Below, piece after piece: positions 1 to 6,491 of a stretch of 8,219 nt of DNA. The DNA lies in assembly GCA_035252155.1 (NCBI GenBank), contig DATFDL010000144.1:1-8219 (forward strand), written 5' to 3'. The position numbers and the translations under genes are program-made. Source of the DNA: JAICLL01 sp035252155 (GTDB lineage Bacteria > Planctomycetota > Planctomycetia > Pirellulales > JAICIG01). The notes beneath the pieces were generated by a model. That model did not search any database and was not told where the DNA came from. It was given only the letters and a program-made list of their open reading frames with translations. The stretch's first letter is position 1; each line of letters opens with the position of its first letter.

Positions 1-249
1 ACCGGCCACGACTTGGCGCCTGTCGAGGTGCCCCAAGAGTTCCTCAAGCCCGCCGACAGCCCACGCGACCCGCGCGAAGGCAAACCGGCTACCGTGTTTC
101 GCTACGACCTGATGTGGGAGTTTGTGTCGGCCATCTGCGAGGCACGCCCGGCGGTGCCCAGCTTTCTGGATGGTCTGAACGCTCAGCGCATCGCCGACGC
201 CGTGCTGCGGTCGCACCGAGAAAGGCGCTGGATCGATATCGGGGATTGA
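1..249 (+). CDS. Gfo/Idh/MocA-family oxidoreductase, C-terminal fragment
   Basis: Frame 1 is open from the first base of the window and stops at TGA 247-249, so this is the last ~82 residues of a gene that begins upstream. The reading PVEVPQEFLK, then SPRDPREGKPATVFRYD, WEFVSAICEARPAVPSF and a final helix ending RERRWIDI is the usual C-terminal end of Gfo/Idh/MocA NAD(P)-dependent sugar or polyol dehydrogenases. In that family the Rossmann domain and the catalytic Lys come earlier, here outside the window. The substrate cannot be told from this part. Such genes are very numerous in planctomycetes. The TTG at 13 is not a start, because the frame continues upstream with homologous-looking sequence. 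The stop abuts the ATG of the following fabH-like gene, which suggests co-transcription. The family assignment is by recognition of the tail only. Confidence 0.8.
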   Translation, partial: TGHDLAPVEVPQEFLKPADSPRDPREGKPATVFRYDLMWEFVSAICEARPAVPSFLDGLNAQRIADAVLRSHRERRWIDIGD

Positions 250-1275
250 ATGAGCACTGATCTGATCGACCAGAACCGAAGCGCGCCGCTGCGGCGTTTG
301 ACGGGCGTGCAAGTGGTCGCCACCGGCAGCTACGTGCCCGACGTCGTGGTGACCAACGAAGACCTGCACGCGCGGCTGGGCTTCGACCCGGCGTGGGTGC
401 AGCAGCGCACCGGCATTCGCGAGCGGCGGAACGCCCCGCCCGAAATGGCGACCAGCGACCTGGCGGTGATCGCGGCCGAGCGATGCTTGCAACGGGCCGG
501 CGTCGCGCCGGCCGATGTCGACCTGGTGCTGGTGGGCACGTTCACGCCCGACATGGCATTTCCGGCCACGGCCTGCCTGGTACAAGACCGGCTGGGCATT
601 CGCGCCCCGGCGGTCGACCTGCAGGCGGCCTGCGCGGGCTTTATGTACGCGCTGGTGACGGGCGCCCAGTTTGTCGCCACCGGTTGCAGCAAGCTGGCGC
701 TGGTGATCGGCGCCGACTGCAACTCGCGCATTCTCAATCCCAAAGATCAGGGCACCTATCCGCTCTTCGGCGACGGGGCGGGCGCGGTGCTGTTGGCCGC
801 CGGCAGTCCCGAACAAGGGCTGGTTTCGTACACGCTGGGTTCCGACGGTTCGGGCGGCGACCTGCTCAACCGGCCGATGGGCGGCTCGCGTCTGCCCATC
901 CAGTGCGAGCTGCTGGAAAAAGGGCTGCAATACATGCAGATGGACGGGCGGGTCGTGTTCAAATGGGCGGTGCGGCTGCTCGACGAATCCATTACCGCGG
1001 TTTTGCAAGCAGCCGAGCTGACGCCGGCGGAGATCGATCTGGTCATTCTGCACCAGGCGAACATCCGCATCATCTACGCCGCCACCGACGTGCTGCGGAT
1101 CGACCGCAAAAAGGTGTTCGTCAATCTCGACCGCTACGGCAACACTTCGGGCGGCAGCATTCCCTTGGCGCTCGACGAAGCCGTCGAGCAGGGACGCGTG
1201 AAACGGGGCGATCGCCTGCTGCTCAGCGGCTTTGGCGCGGGGCTATCGTGGGGCACGGCGGTCTGGCGGTGGTAG
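250..1275 (+). CDS. fabH: 3-oxoacyl-ACP synthase III (FabH/KAS III family)
   Basis: Complete 341-aa ketoacyl-ACP synthase III, slightly longer than E. coli FabH (317 aa) because of ~16 extra N-terminal residues. The enzyme family condenses acetyl-CoA or another acyl-CoA with malonyl-ACP to start fatty acid synthesis in the cytosol; some relatives prime secondary metabolites. The thiolase-fold triad is intact: Cys128 in QAACAGF, His268 in ILHQAN and Asn298 in YGNTSGGS. The His-Asn spacing of 30 is the same as in E. coli. The N-terminal GSYVPDVVVTN and WVQQRTGIRERR, the GDGAGAV loop and the C-terminal GFGAGLSWG are all family signatures. The ATG follows the previous stop with no gap, and only a weak GGGG lies at 241-244, so translation is probably coupled. 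No plsX, fabD, acpP or rpmF is adjacent, so this may be a second KAS III with a specialised acyl-CoA preference rather than the main FabH. The family call is firm; the exact substrate is unknown. Confidence 0.93.
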   Translation: MSTDLIDQNRSAPLRRLTGVQVVATGSYVPDVVVTNEDLHARLGFDPAWVQQRTGIRERRNAPPEMATSDLAVIAAERCLQRAGVAPADVDLVLVGTFTPDMAFPATACLVQDRLGIRAPAVDLQAACAGFMYALVTGAQFVATGCSKLALVIGADCNSRILNPKDQGTYPLFGDGAGAVLLAAGSPEQGLVSYTLGSDGSGGDLLNRPMGGSRLPIQCELLEKGLQYMQMDGRVVFKWAVRLLDESITAVLQAAELTPAEIDLVILHQANIRIIYAATDVLRIDRKKVFVNLDRYGNTSGGSIPLALDEAVEQGRVKRGDRLLLSGFGAGLSWGTAVWRW

Positions 1276-1330
1276 GGCGGCTGTCACCTCGCGGGTCACG
1301 TTGCCTGCATTCCTTTTTCGACGGCCCTGA

Positions 1331-1359
1331 TTGTGGATGCGCCACGATTGATGTAGGAT
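1331..1359 (+). promoter_or_regulatory. Candidate sigma70-type promoter for the hybrid kinase
   Basis: TTGTGG (1331-1336) and TAGGAT (1354-1359) are separated by 17 bp. They match the consensus at 3/6 and 4/6 positions. Transcription would begin near 1366, at the left edge of the dyad 1367-1391. This is the best promoter-like pair I see in the 242-bp gap between fabH and the kinase, but the match is weak and unsupported by other evidence. Confidence 0.3.
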
Positions 1360-1366
1360 GATCGGC

Positions 1367-1391
1367 GCAATCCGCCAGGCTTTCGGATTGC
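1367..1391. repeat. 8-bp perfect dyad in kinase leader
   Basis: GCAATCCG (1367-1374) and CGGATTGC (1384-1391) are perfect inverted repeats with a 9-nt spacer. In RNA they would make a stem-loop at the very 5' end of a transcript starting from the candidate promoter just upstream. In DNA they could be an operator for a dimeric regulator. There is no following U-run, so it is not an intrinsic terminator for fabH. Confidence 0.4.
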
Positions 1392-1435
1392 ACGACATGA
1401 TTGAGACCCGCGATGGTGTCCCACGAGGCTTCGCC

Positions 1436-1444
1436 GGGAGGAGG
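1436..1444 (+). promoter_or_regulatory. Strong Shine-Dalgarno-like purine run without a matching AUG
   Basis: GGGAGGAGG is the best anti-SD match I noticed in the window. It lies 73 nt before the ATG chosen for the kinase (1518). The nearest possible starts are CTG 1449 (kinase frame, 4 nt downstream) and GTG 1451, which opens only GTG-CGC-TAA. If CTG 1449 is used, the kinase gains 23 residues at its N terminus. Otherwise this is a chance purine run or a leader-peptide signal. Confidence 0.3.
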
Positions 1445-1517
1445 CCACCTGTGCGCTAACTCTCGTCTCGCAGGCGTAGGCCACGAAAAGCCGTCTCATG
1501 CCGAGGCGATAGGCGAT

Positions 1518-3779
1518 ATGAAAGCGCACCTTCAGCGACGGGGCGCCGGCTATTTCGCTGCCGTGGCGGCGACCGCCGTCGCGGTGTTCTTTCGCTGGCT
1601 TCTCGATCCGGTGGCGGGCGACTTCCTGCCGTTGGCCACCCTTTACGGGGCTGTGGCATTCGCCGTCTGGCTAGGTGGCTATCGTCCCGCTCTGTTGGCG
1701 TGCGTGGCTGGGTACCTCGCCTGCGACTTCCTATTCATACAACCCCGCGGCAGATTTGGCTTCGCCGATCCGCACGACGTGCTCGGCCTTTTGCTCTACG
1801 TTGGTTCGTGCCTGATCGTTATCGTCTTGGGAGAAGCCATGCTCAGGGCCCAACGTCGGGCGGAAGAGCTGGCAGCGGCGCAACACCAAAACGAACAACT
1901 GCTGGCGGCAATTTTTGAACAGTCGCCTGTCGGCATCGGATTGATGGACGCCGATGGCCGCTGGCGGATGTGCAACGCGATCATGCGCCGCTTCATCCCC
2001 GATCAAGTACCGTCGCGAGACGAAGACGCGATCGGCCGCTGGCGCGCGCTGAAAGAAGATGGCAGCCCGCTGGAGCCGGAGAACTGGCCCGCCGCCCGCG
2101 CCCTGCGAGGCGAGCTGGCAAGTCCCGGCACCGAATTTGTCCATACAACCGTAGACGGGTGCGAAACGTGGGTGCGGCTCGCCGCCACGCCGTTTCGCAA
2201 TGCGCAGGGGGCTGTGGCGGGCGCCGTCGCTGTGGCCCAGGACGTCACCGAACAGCGACGCGCGAAGGCGGCGATCGAGGCCGCTCGGCAGCAGCTTCAA
2301 ATCGTCACCGACAGCATGTCGGCGCCGGTCACGCGCTGCAGCCGAGACCTTCGCTATTTGTGGGCCAGCAAGGCCTACGCCGAGTGGCTCGGGCGCTCGC
2401 CCGACGAAATCATCGGCCGCCCGATCGTCGATGTGCTGGGCCCGGAAGCGTTCGCGCAGCTTCGCCCTCACTTCGAGCAGGTGCTGGCGGGTGCGAAGGC
2501 GGCGTACGAAGACACCGTCGAGTACCGAGGTCTTGGGCCGCGACGCATCAATGCCATCTACACGCCGACGCTCGACGCGACGGGCATCCCAGACGGCTGG
2601 GTGGCCCTGGTGCTCGACGTCACCGAGCAGAGAAGACTGGAGCTGGCGCTCAAGGAAGCCGATCAACGCAAAGACGAGTTCCTGGCGACGTTGGCCCACG
2701 AGCTGCGAAATCCGCTTGCCCCGCTGCGCTTCGCGCTGGAGCTACTCATCCAGGCCGAGGGCAATACTGCCTTGATCGAAGACGCGCGGAGCGTGATGGA
2801 ACGGCAAGTCGGGCACCTGGTCCGGCTGGTCGACGATCTGCTCGACGTCAGCCGCATTACCCAAGGAAAACTATACCTTCGCAAAGAACTGGTGAAGCTG
2901 GCCGATGTCTTGAGCACCGCCACCGAGACGGCCCGCCCGCTGGTGGAAGCGTCGCATCACCAATTGAGCGTCGTCCTGCCGCCGGACCCCATTTATGTCC
3001 AGGCCGATTCCATCCGATTGGCGCAAACGTTTGTAAACCTGCTCAACAACGCGGCCAAGTACACCGAGAAAGGCGGCCATATCTGGCTGACCGCTGAACC
3101 GCGAAATGGCGAAGTGATGGTCTCGGTGCGCGACACGGGCATTGGCATCGCCGCCGAACATTTGCAAAGCATTTTTCGAATGTTCTCGCAGTTGAGTCCC
3201 GCGTCGGAGCGCGCCCAGGGCGGCCTGGGCATCGGCCTTTCGCTGGCGAAGGGACTGGTTGAACTGCACGGTGGAACGATCGAGGCCAGCAGCGAAGGGC
3301 TGGGCCAAGGAAGTAAGTTCACCGTACATCTGCCTGTCGTCCCTGGACCGAGATACGAGTTGCCCCCGGCCGAAGCCCCTGGCGACGAAGTGCACGAGCA
3401 GAGTTGCCGCGTGCTGGTGGTAGACGATCTTCCCGACGCGGCAGACTGCCTGGCAAAATTGCTGCGCGCGATGGGCCACGAAACATTCACCGCTTATGAT
3501 GGCTTGGAAGCGGTCGAGGTCGGGGCGGCGTTCAAGCCCGACTTGATCCTGATGGACCTCGGAATGCCGAACTTGAATGGTTTTGATGCTTGTCGCCGGA
3601 TTCGAGAGCAGCCGTGGGGCAAGGAGATCGTCATCGCCGCCGTCACCGGATGGGGACAGGAAGAAGACCGGCGGCGAACCTTCGAGGCCGGATTCGATCA
3701 TCACTTCACCAAGCCGTTAGCGGTGGCAGATCTGGAGAGTCTGCTGTCGCGGGTTGTGCCAGAGCCTCTCCCACGCTAA
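1518..3779 (+). CDS. Membrane hybrid sensor histidine kinase (DUF4118-PAS-PAS-HisKA-HATPase-REC)
   Basis: 753-aa protein. Residues ~11-107 carry four hydrophobic segments (about 12-29, 39-54, 58-74, 88-105) with the FRWLLDP...FLPLATLYGAVAFAVWLGGY pattern of the DUF4118/KdpD-type membrane domain. A charged linker (109-129) and two PAS domains (~129-250, ~258-373), each ending in DVTEQRR, follow. The HisKA helix has the phosphoacceptor His394 in AHELRNPL. The ATPase has an N-box (NLLNNAAKYT, from 507), a G1 box DTGIGIA (Asp539) and a G2 box GGLGIGLSLAKG (568-579). A C-terminal receiver (~630-746) keeps the Asp636/637 pair, phosphoacceptor Asp680, Thr710 and Lys732. All residues needed for autophosphorylation and phosphotransfer are present. 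No output or HPt domain is visible, so a separate partner is expected. Unlike KdpD it lacks the N-terminal KdpD and USP regions, so a potassium role is not implied. The frame is open further upstream (TTG 1401, ATG 1413), but those 39 residues look unlike the family; 1518 begins just before the first membrane segment. The signal is unknown. Confidence 0.92.
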   Translation: MKAHLQRRGAGYFAAVAATAVAVFFRWLLDPVAGDFLPLATLYGAVAFAVWLGGYRPALLACVAGYLACDFLFIQPRGRFGFADPHDVLGLLLYVGSCLIVIVLGEAMLRAQRRAEELAAAQHQNEQLLAAIFEQSPVGIGLMDADGRWRMCNAIMRRFIPDQVPSRDEDAIGRWRALKEDGSPLEPENWPAARALRGELASPGTEFVHTTVDGCETWVRLAATPFRNAQGAVAGAVAVAQDVTEQRRAKAAIEAARQQLQIVTDSMSAPVTRCSRDLRYLWASKAYAEWLGRSPDEIIGRPIVDVLGPEAFAQLRPHFEQVLAGAKAAYEDTVEYRGLGPRRINAIYTPTLDATGIPDGWVALVLDVTEQRRLELALKEADQRKDEFLATLAHELRNPLAPLRFALELLIQAEGNTALIEDARSVMERQVGHLVRLVDDLLDVSRITQGKLYLRKELVKLADVLSTATETARPLVEASHHQLSVVLPPDPIYVQADSIRLAQTFVNLLNNAAKYTEKGGHIWLTAEPRNGEVMVSVRDTGIGIAAEHLQSIFRMFSQLSPASERAQGGLGIGLSLAKGLVELHGGTIEASSEGLGQGSKFTVHLPVVPGPRYELPPAEAPGDEVHEQSCRVLVVDDLPDAADCLAKLLRAMGHETFTAYDGLEAVEVGAAFKPDLILMDLGMPNLNGFDACRRIREQPWGKEIVIAAVTGWGQEEDRRRTFEAGFDHHFTKPLAVADLESLLSRVVPEPLPR

Positions 3780-3838
3780 GAAATCTTCTCGACCACAAGC
3801 CGGCAAAAGCTTCGCTGACGTTCATACCTGGGCCGGGG

Positions 3839-3945
3839 CGTCCGCGGAGCGGACGAAAAACAACTTCGACATACAGATTCCTCTCTCTCCGGGAGAGGTT
3901 AGGTGAGGGCAGACAGAACTGGCGGAGTTGTTTTTCGTCCGCTCC
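3839..3945. repeat. MITE/REP-like element with 20-bp terminal inverted repeats
   Basis: The 20 bases at 3846-3865 are repeated as a perfect reverse complement at 3926-3945, with a 60-bp spacer; the pairing extends three more bases inward with one G-T wobble. Inside, CTCTC (3885-3889) and GAGAG (3893-3897) form a second hairpin within the stretch CTCTCTCCGGGAGAGGTTAG, a motif I recall as a dispersed repeat in planctomycete genomes. At the left edge CGTCCGC (3839-3845) pairs with GCGGACG (3849-3855) around a GGA loop, so GCGGACG can pair either locally or with the distal CGTCCGC at 3936-3942. No protein-coding signal fits. It lies between the kinase stop and the peptidase start. I see no clear target-site duplication. 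Confidence 0.65.
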
Positions 3946-3980
3946 AGTGGCCGCCGGCCGCCCCATTACAACCCCGCGAA

Positions 3981-5792
3981 ATGACACCAATCCGGAAAAC
4001 GAAATCGCTTCCACGTCGCAGCCAGGTACGAACCGCTGACACCTGGGACCTGTCGAGTTTGTTTGCCGACGACCAGGCGTGGGAAACGGCCTTCAAAAAA
4101 TGGGAGCGGCGGATCGGCGGTTTTGCGAAGTATCGCGGACGTCTGGCCGAATCGCCCGCGACGCTGGCCGCCTGCCTGAAGTTTGAAACTGATTTCGAGC
4201 GGGCCGGCGAGCGGCTGGGCGTGTACGCCTATCTCAAATCGGCTGAAGACACCGCCAACAGCGACTATCAGCGGATGCTGGGCCGGCACCGCAACGCCGC
4301 CAGCCGAGCGGCCCAGGAAGCGAGCTTCATCCATCCCGAAATCCTGGCGATTCCACCGGCCAAAATCAAAAAGTTTCTGGCCTCAAAAGAATTGGCCGCT
4401 TATCGCCTGCGGCTCGAACGGCTGCTGCGGCATCGGCCCCATACACTCAGCGACCGCGAAGAAAAACTGCTGGCCATGCAGAGCGAAATGGCCGCGGCCG
4501 CCGGGCAGGTCTTTCGGCAACTGAACAATGCCGACCTGAAATTCGGCTTTGTCGAAAATGAACGCGGCGAACGAGTCGAGCTAAGCCATTCGTCGTTTTC
4601 CGCGCTGTTGCACTCACCCGATCGCGACGTGCGGCGGCGAGCCTTTGAACAGTATTATATGCAGTTCCGCGGCCACGAGAACACGTTGGCGGCCACGCTG
4701 GGCGGCTCGATCCAGCGCGATGTGTATTACGCTCGTGCTCGGAATTTCGACAGCTCGCTCGAAGCGGCGCTCTTTCCCGATAACGTGCCGGCGGCGGTCT
4801 ACGACAATCTGATCGCCTCGGTGCATCGCCATTTGCCGGCGCTCTATCGCTATTACGATCTGCGGCGGCGGAAGATGAAGCTGCGGCAGATCCACCATTA
4901 CGATACCTACGTGCCGATTCTCAGCGACCTGGAAAAGCGGCATTCCTGGAACGAGGCCTGCCGAGTGGTGGTTGAGTCGCTGGCGCCGCTGGGGGCGGAG
5001 TATTGCCGCGTGCTCGAAGCCGGCCTGTTGGGCCGCTGGTGCGATCGCTACGAGAACCAGGGGAAGCAAAGCGGCGCGTTCAGCTCTGGCTCGTTCGACG
5101 GCGATCCTTACATCTTGATGAACTACCAGCCCGACGTGCTCGACCACGTCTTCACGCTGGCCCACGAAGCCGGGCATTCGATGCACTCGTACTATTCCGC
5201 CCGCAGCCAGCCGTACCAGTATTACGATTACACCATTTTCGTGGCCGAGGTCGCCAGCACCTTTAACGAGCAATTGTTGAGCAAGCACCTGATGTCGCGG
5301 GCCGGCGACGACCGCGAGCGGGCCTACCTGATCAACCGCGAGATCGACGCCATCCGCGGCACGATCTTGCGGCAGACGATGTTCGCCGAGTTCGAGAAGG
5401 TCACGCACGAGTTGTGCGAACGGAACGAGCCGCTCACCGTCGAGCGCTTCAAAACGGTGTATCGAGAGTTGCTCGAACGTTACTTCGGCCCCGACTTCAC
5501 GCTTGATGACGAGCTGTCGCTGGAGTGCTTTCGCATTCCGCACTTCTATCGGGCGTTTTACGTCTACAAATATGCCACCGGGCTCTCGGCCGCGATTGCC
5601 TTGGCCGAGCGCGTCACCTCGGGCGGCAAGGCGGAGCTGAACGATTATCTGGGCTTTTTACGGGGCGGCTGCTCGCAAGACCCGCTCGATCTCTTGCGCG
5701 GGGCCGGCGTCGATATGGAGCAGCCACAGGCCGTCGACACCGCCCTGGCCCATTTCAGCCGGCTGGTCGATGAGCTTGAGGCGCTCTTGTAG
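3981..5792 (+). CDS. pepF: M3 family oligoendopeptidase F (PepF-like zinc metallopeptidase)
   Basis: 603-aa protein, the usual size for PepF (M3B). These enzymes are cytosolic zinc endopeptidases that cut oligopeptides, not folded proteins, and help recycle peptides. The zinc site is HEAGH with His395, Glu396 and His399. The third ligand is Glu423 in VAEVAST, 24 residues after His399, the spacing expected for M3 peptidases. Other M3/PepF marks are TWDLSSLFADDQAWE near the N terminus, GKQSGAFSSG before the zinc site, QYYDYTIF just after it, and the late RIPHFYRAFYVYKYATG segment (His521, Tyr527 region) that contributes to transition-state binding. No signal peptide is seen. A GTG at 3903 would add 26 residues, but those codons lie inside the inverted-repeat element and read as non-family sequence, so ATG 3981 is preferred despite a poor Shine-Dalgarno. 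No peptide transporter is adjacent. The catalytic residues are all present. Confidence 0.93.
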   Translation: MTPIRKTKSLPRRSQVRTADTWDLSSLFADDQAWETAFKKWERRIGGFAKYRGRLAESPATLAACLKFETDFERAGERLGVYAYLKSAEDTANSDYQRMLGRHRNAASRAAQEASFIHPEILAIPPAKIKKFLASKELAAYRLRLERLLRHRPHTLSDREEKLLAMQSEMAAAAGQVFRQLNNADLKFGFVENERGERVELSHSSFSALLHSPDRDVRRRAFEQYYMQFRGHENTLAATLGGSIQRDVYYARARNFDSSLEAALFPDNVPAAVYDNLIASVHRHLPALYRYYDLRRRKMKLRQIHHYDTYVPILSDLEKRHSWNEACRVVVESLAPLGAEYCRVLEAGLLGRWCDRYENQGKQSGAFSSGSFDGDPYILMNYQPDVLDHVFTLAHEAGHSMHSYYSARSQPYQYYDYTIFVAEVASTFNEQLLSKHLMSRAGDDRERAYLINREIDAIRGTILRQTMFAEFEKVTHELCERNEPLTVERFKTVYRELLERYFGPDFTLDDELSLECFRIPHFYRAFYVYKYATGLSAAIALAERVTSGGKAELNDYLGFLRGGCSQDPLDLLRGAGVDMEQPQAVDTALAHFSRLVDELEALL

Positions 5793-5811
5793 AACGAAAT
5801 TCATTCCGTTC
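5792..5811. other. Imperfect palindrome immediately after the peptidase stop
   Basis: GAACGAAATTCATTCCGTTC is symmetric at 16 of 20 positions. It starts on the last base of the stop codon and could fold into an 8-bp stem with one mismatch and a TTCA loop. There is no T-run after it, so it is a weak candidate for a 3' end structure of the peptidase mRNA, or chance. Confidence 0.25.
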
Positions 5812-5830
5812 CCCAAGATCGCCGCCCCGG

Positions 5831-5859
5831 TTGAAAGCCACCTTACCGTCTGCAATACT
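5831..5859 (+). promoter_or_regulatory. Candidate extended -10 promoter for the small protein/protease pair
   Basis: TTGAAA (5831-5836, 5/6 to TTGACA) is followed after 17 bp by AATACT (5854-5859, 4/6 to TATAAT), preceded by TGC (5851-5853) as an extended -10. Initiation 6-7 bases downstream falls at or next to A5866 of the ATG. No Shine-Dalgarno precedes that ATG, which agrees with a leaderless transcript. Confidence 0.5.
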
Positions 5860-5865
5860 TCTATC

Positions 5866-6120
5866 ATGTCTGTACAATCGCACCGAACCCCAGACGAGGT
5901 AGCTCGGCTTGGGAGCGAAATGTTCGACCGTCGAGTGCGCCCCGCGCTTCGGCCTGAGGACGACGGCAAGTTTGTCGCCGTTGATGTCGCGACTGGCGAT
6001 TTTGAGCTCGATCACGATGATTACTCAGCCGTGACAAGATTGCGGAGTCGCTGTCCGTCGGCAGAGATTTGGCTGGGACGAGTGGGGCAACCCGCCGCGT
6101 ATCGGATGAGGCGAGTCTGA
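5866..6120 (+). CDS. 84-aa protein of unknown function, upstream partner of the retropepsin-like protease
   Basis: I do not recognise a characterised family. The protein is 84 aa, soluble and charged. The N-terminal half (TPDEVARLGSEMFDRRVRP) looks helical. It is followed by GKFVAVDVATGDFELDHDDY, a predicted beta-hairpin, then a helix with AVTRLRSRCPSAEIW and a last strand LGRVGQPAAYRMRRV. From memory, short proteins with this GK[FY][VL]xxDxxTGDxEx and RxGxxAAYR pattern often sit just before small clan AA aspartic proteases in planctomycetes and cyanobacteria; they recall the DUF5678 layout, but I could not test that. The stop overlaps the ATG of the next gene by one base (TGATG), a sign of translational coupling. 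The ATG at 5866 is chosen because the 32 codons that could precede it in frame cover the promoter and intergenic region and do not resemble protein. An antitoxin-like or substrate/chaperone role for the protease is possible but is inference. Confidence 0.75.
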   Translation: MSVQSHRTPDEVARLGSEMFDRRVRPALRPEDDGKFVAVDVATGDFELDHDDYSAVTRLRSRCPSAEIWLGRVGQPAAYRMRRV

Positions 6121-6491
6121 TGATCCACGGCGCGGTGAACGCCCGGTTTGAGGCGATCGTGCCGGTCCGACTCCGTGGCCCCGCGGGAACGGAACTTTCA
6201 GTGGACGCTATAGTCGATACGGGCTTCACGGCGTCGTTGACATTGCCCGATACGGCTATCGCAGTTTTGGGCTTGCAGAGGCAATCGCGAGGCGGAGCTG
6301 TGTTGGCGGACGGATCTGTTCGCCAGTTCGATATTTATACGGCTGAAGTGAGTTGGGCCGGGGCATGGCGGCCGGTACTTGTGTCTGGGGTGGGCGACGA
6401 AGTACTCCTCGGCATGAGGCTGCTCGGCGGGCACAAATTGGCGATGGCAGTGATGAACGGCGGACTGGTCGAGATCGCCCCACTGCCTTAA
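6120..6491 (+). CDS. Small retropepsin-like (clan AA) aspartic protease
   Basis: 123 aa, about the length of one retroviral protease monomer. It shows the catalytic DTG at Asp33-Thr34-Gly35 in AIVDTGFTASLTLP, then the middle strands with VLADGSVRQFDIYTAEVSW. The second hydrophobic-hydrophobic-Gly element, LLGMRLL (96-102), closes the psi-loop in retropepsins. With a single DTG it should act only as a homodimer, each subunit giving one Asp. There is no signal peptide or membrane segment, so it is probably cytosolic. The ATG at 6120 overlaps the TGA of the preceding gene; an in-frame TTG at 6069 lies inside that gene and its codons do not resemble the family. The pair forms a two-gene unit with its own promoter candidate. 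Related bacterial proteins are annotated clan AA aspartic protease; the substrate and role are unknown to me. Confidence 0.85.
   Translation: MIHGAVNARFEAIVPVRLRGPAGTELSVDAIVDTGFTASLTLPDTAIAVLGLQRQSRGGAVLADGSVRQFDIYTAEVSWAGAWRPVLVSGVGDEVLLGMRLLGGHKLAMAVMNGGLVEIAPLP

Noticed and set aside
393..1361. Long open frame (322 codons) on the + strand overlapping fabH in another frame
   Set aside because: Its translation is Arg/Gly/Ala-rich and without family motifs, whereas the overlapping frame is a complete KAS III with all catalytic residues. It is a GC-driven shadow.
1731..2699. 322-codon open frame on the - strand inside the hybrid kinase
   Set aside because: The sense strand encodes continuous DUF4118 and PAS domains; the antisense frame shows no domain and no promoter or ribosome-binding site.
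3903..3980. N-terminal extension of the peptidase from GTG 3903
   Set aside because: The 26 codons fall within the inverted-repeat element and encode no PepF-like sequence; ATG 3981 gives the normal length.
4614..5543. 309-codon open frame on the - strand inside pepF
   Set aside because: No recognisable motif, fully contained in a confidently identified peptidase gene; typical antisense shadow in GC-rich DNA.
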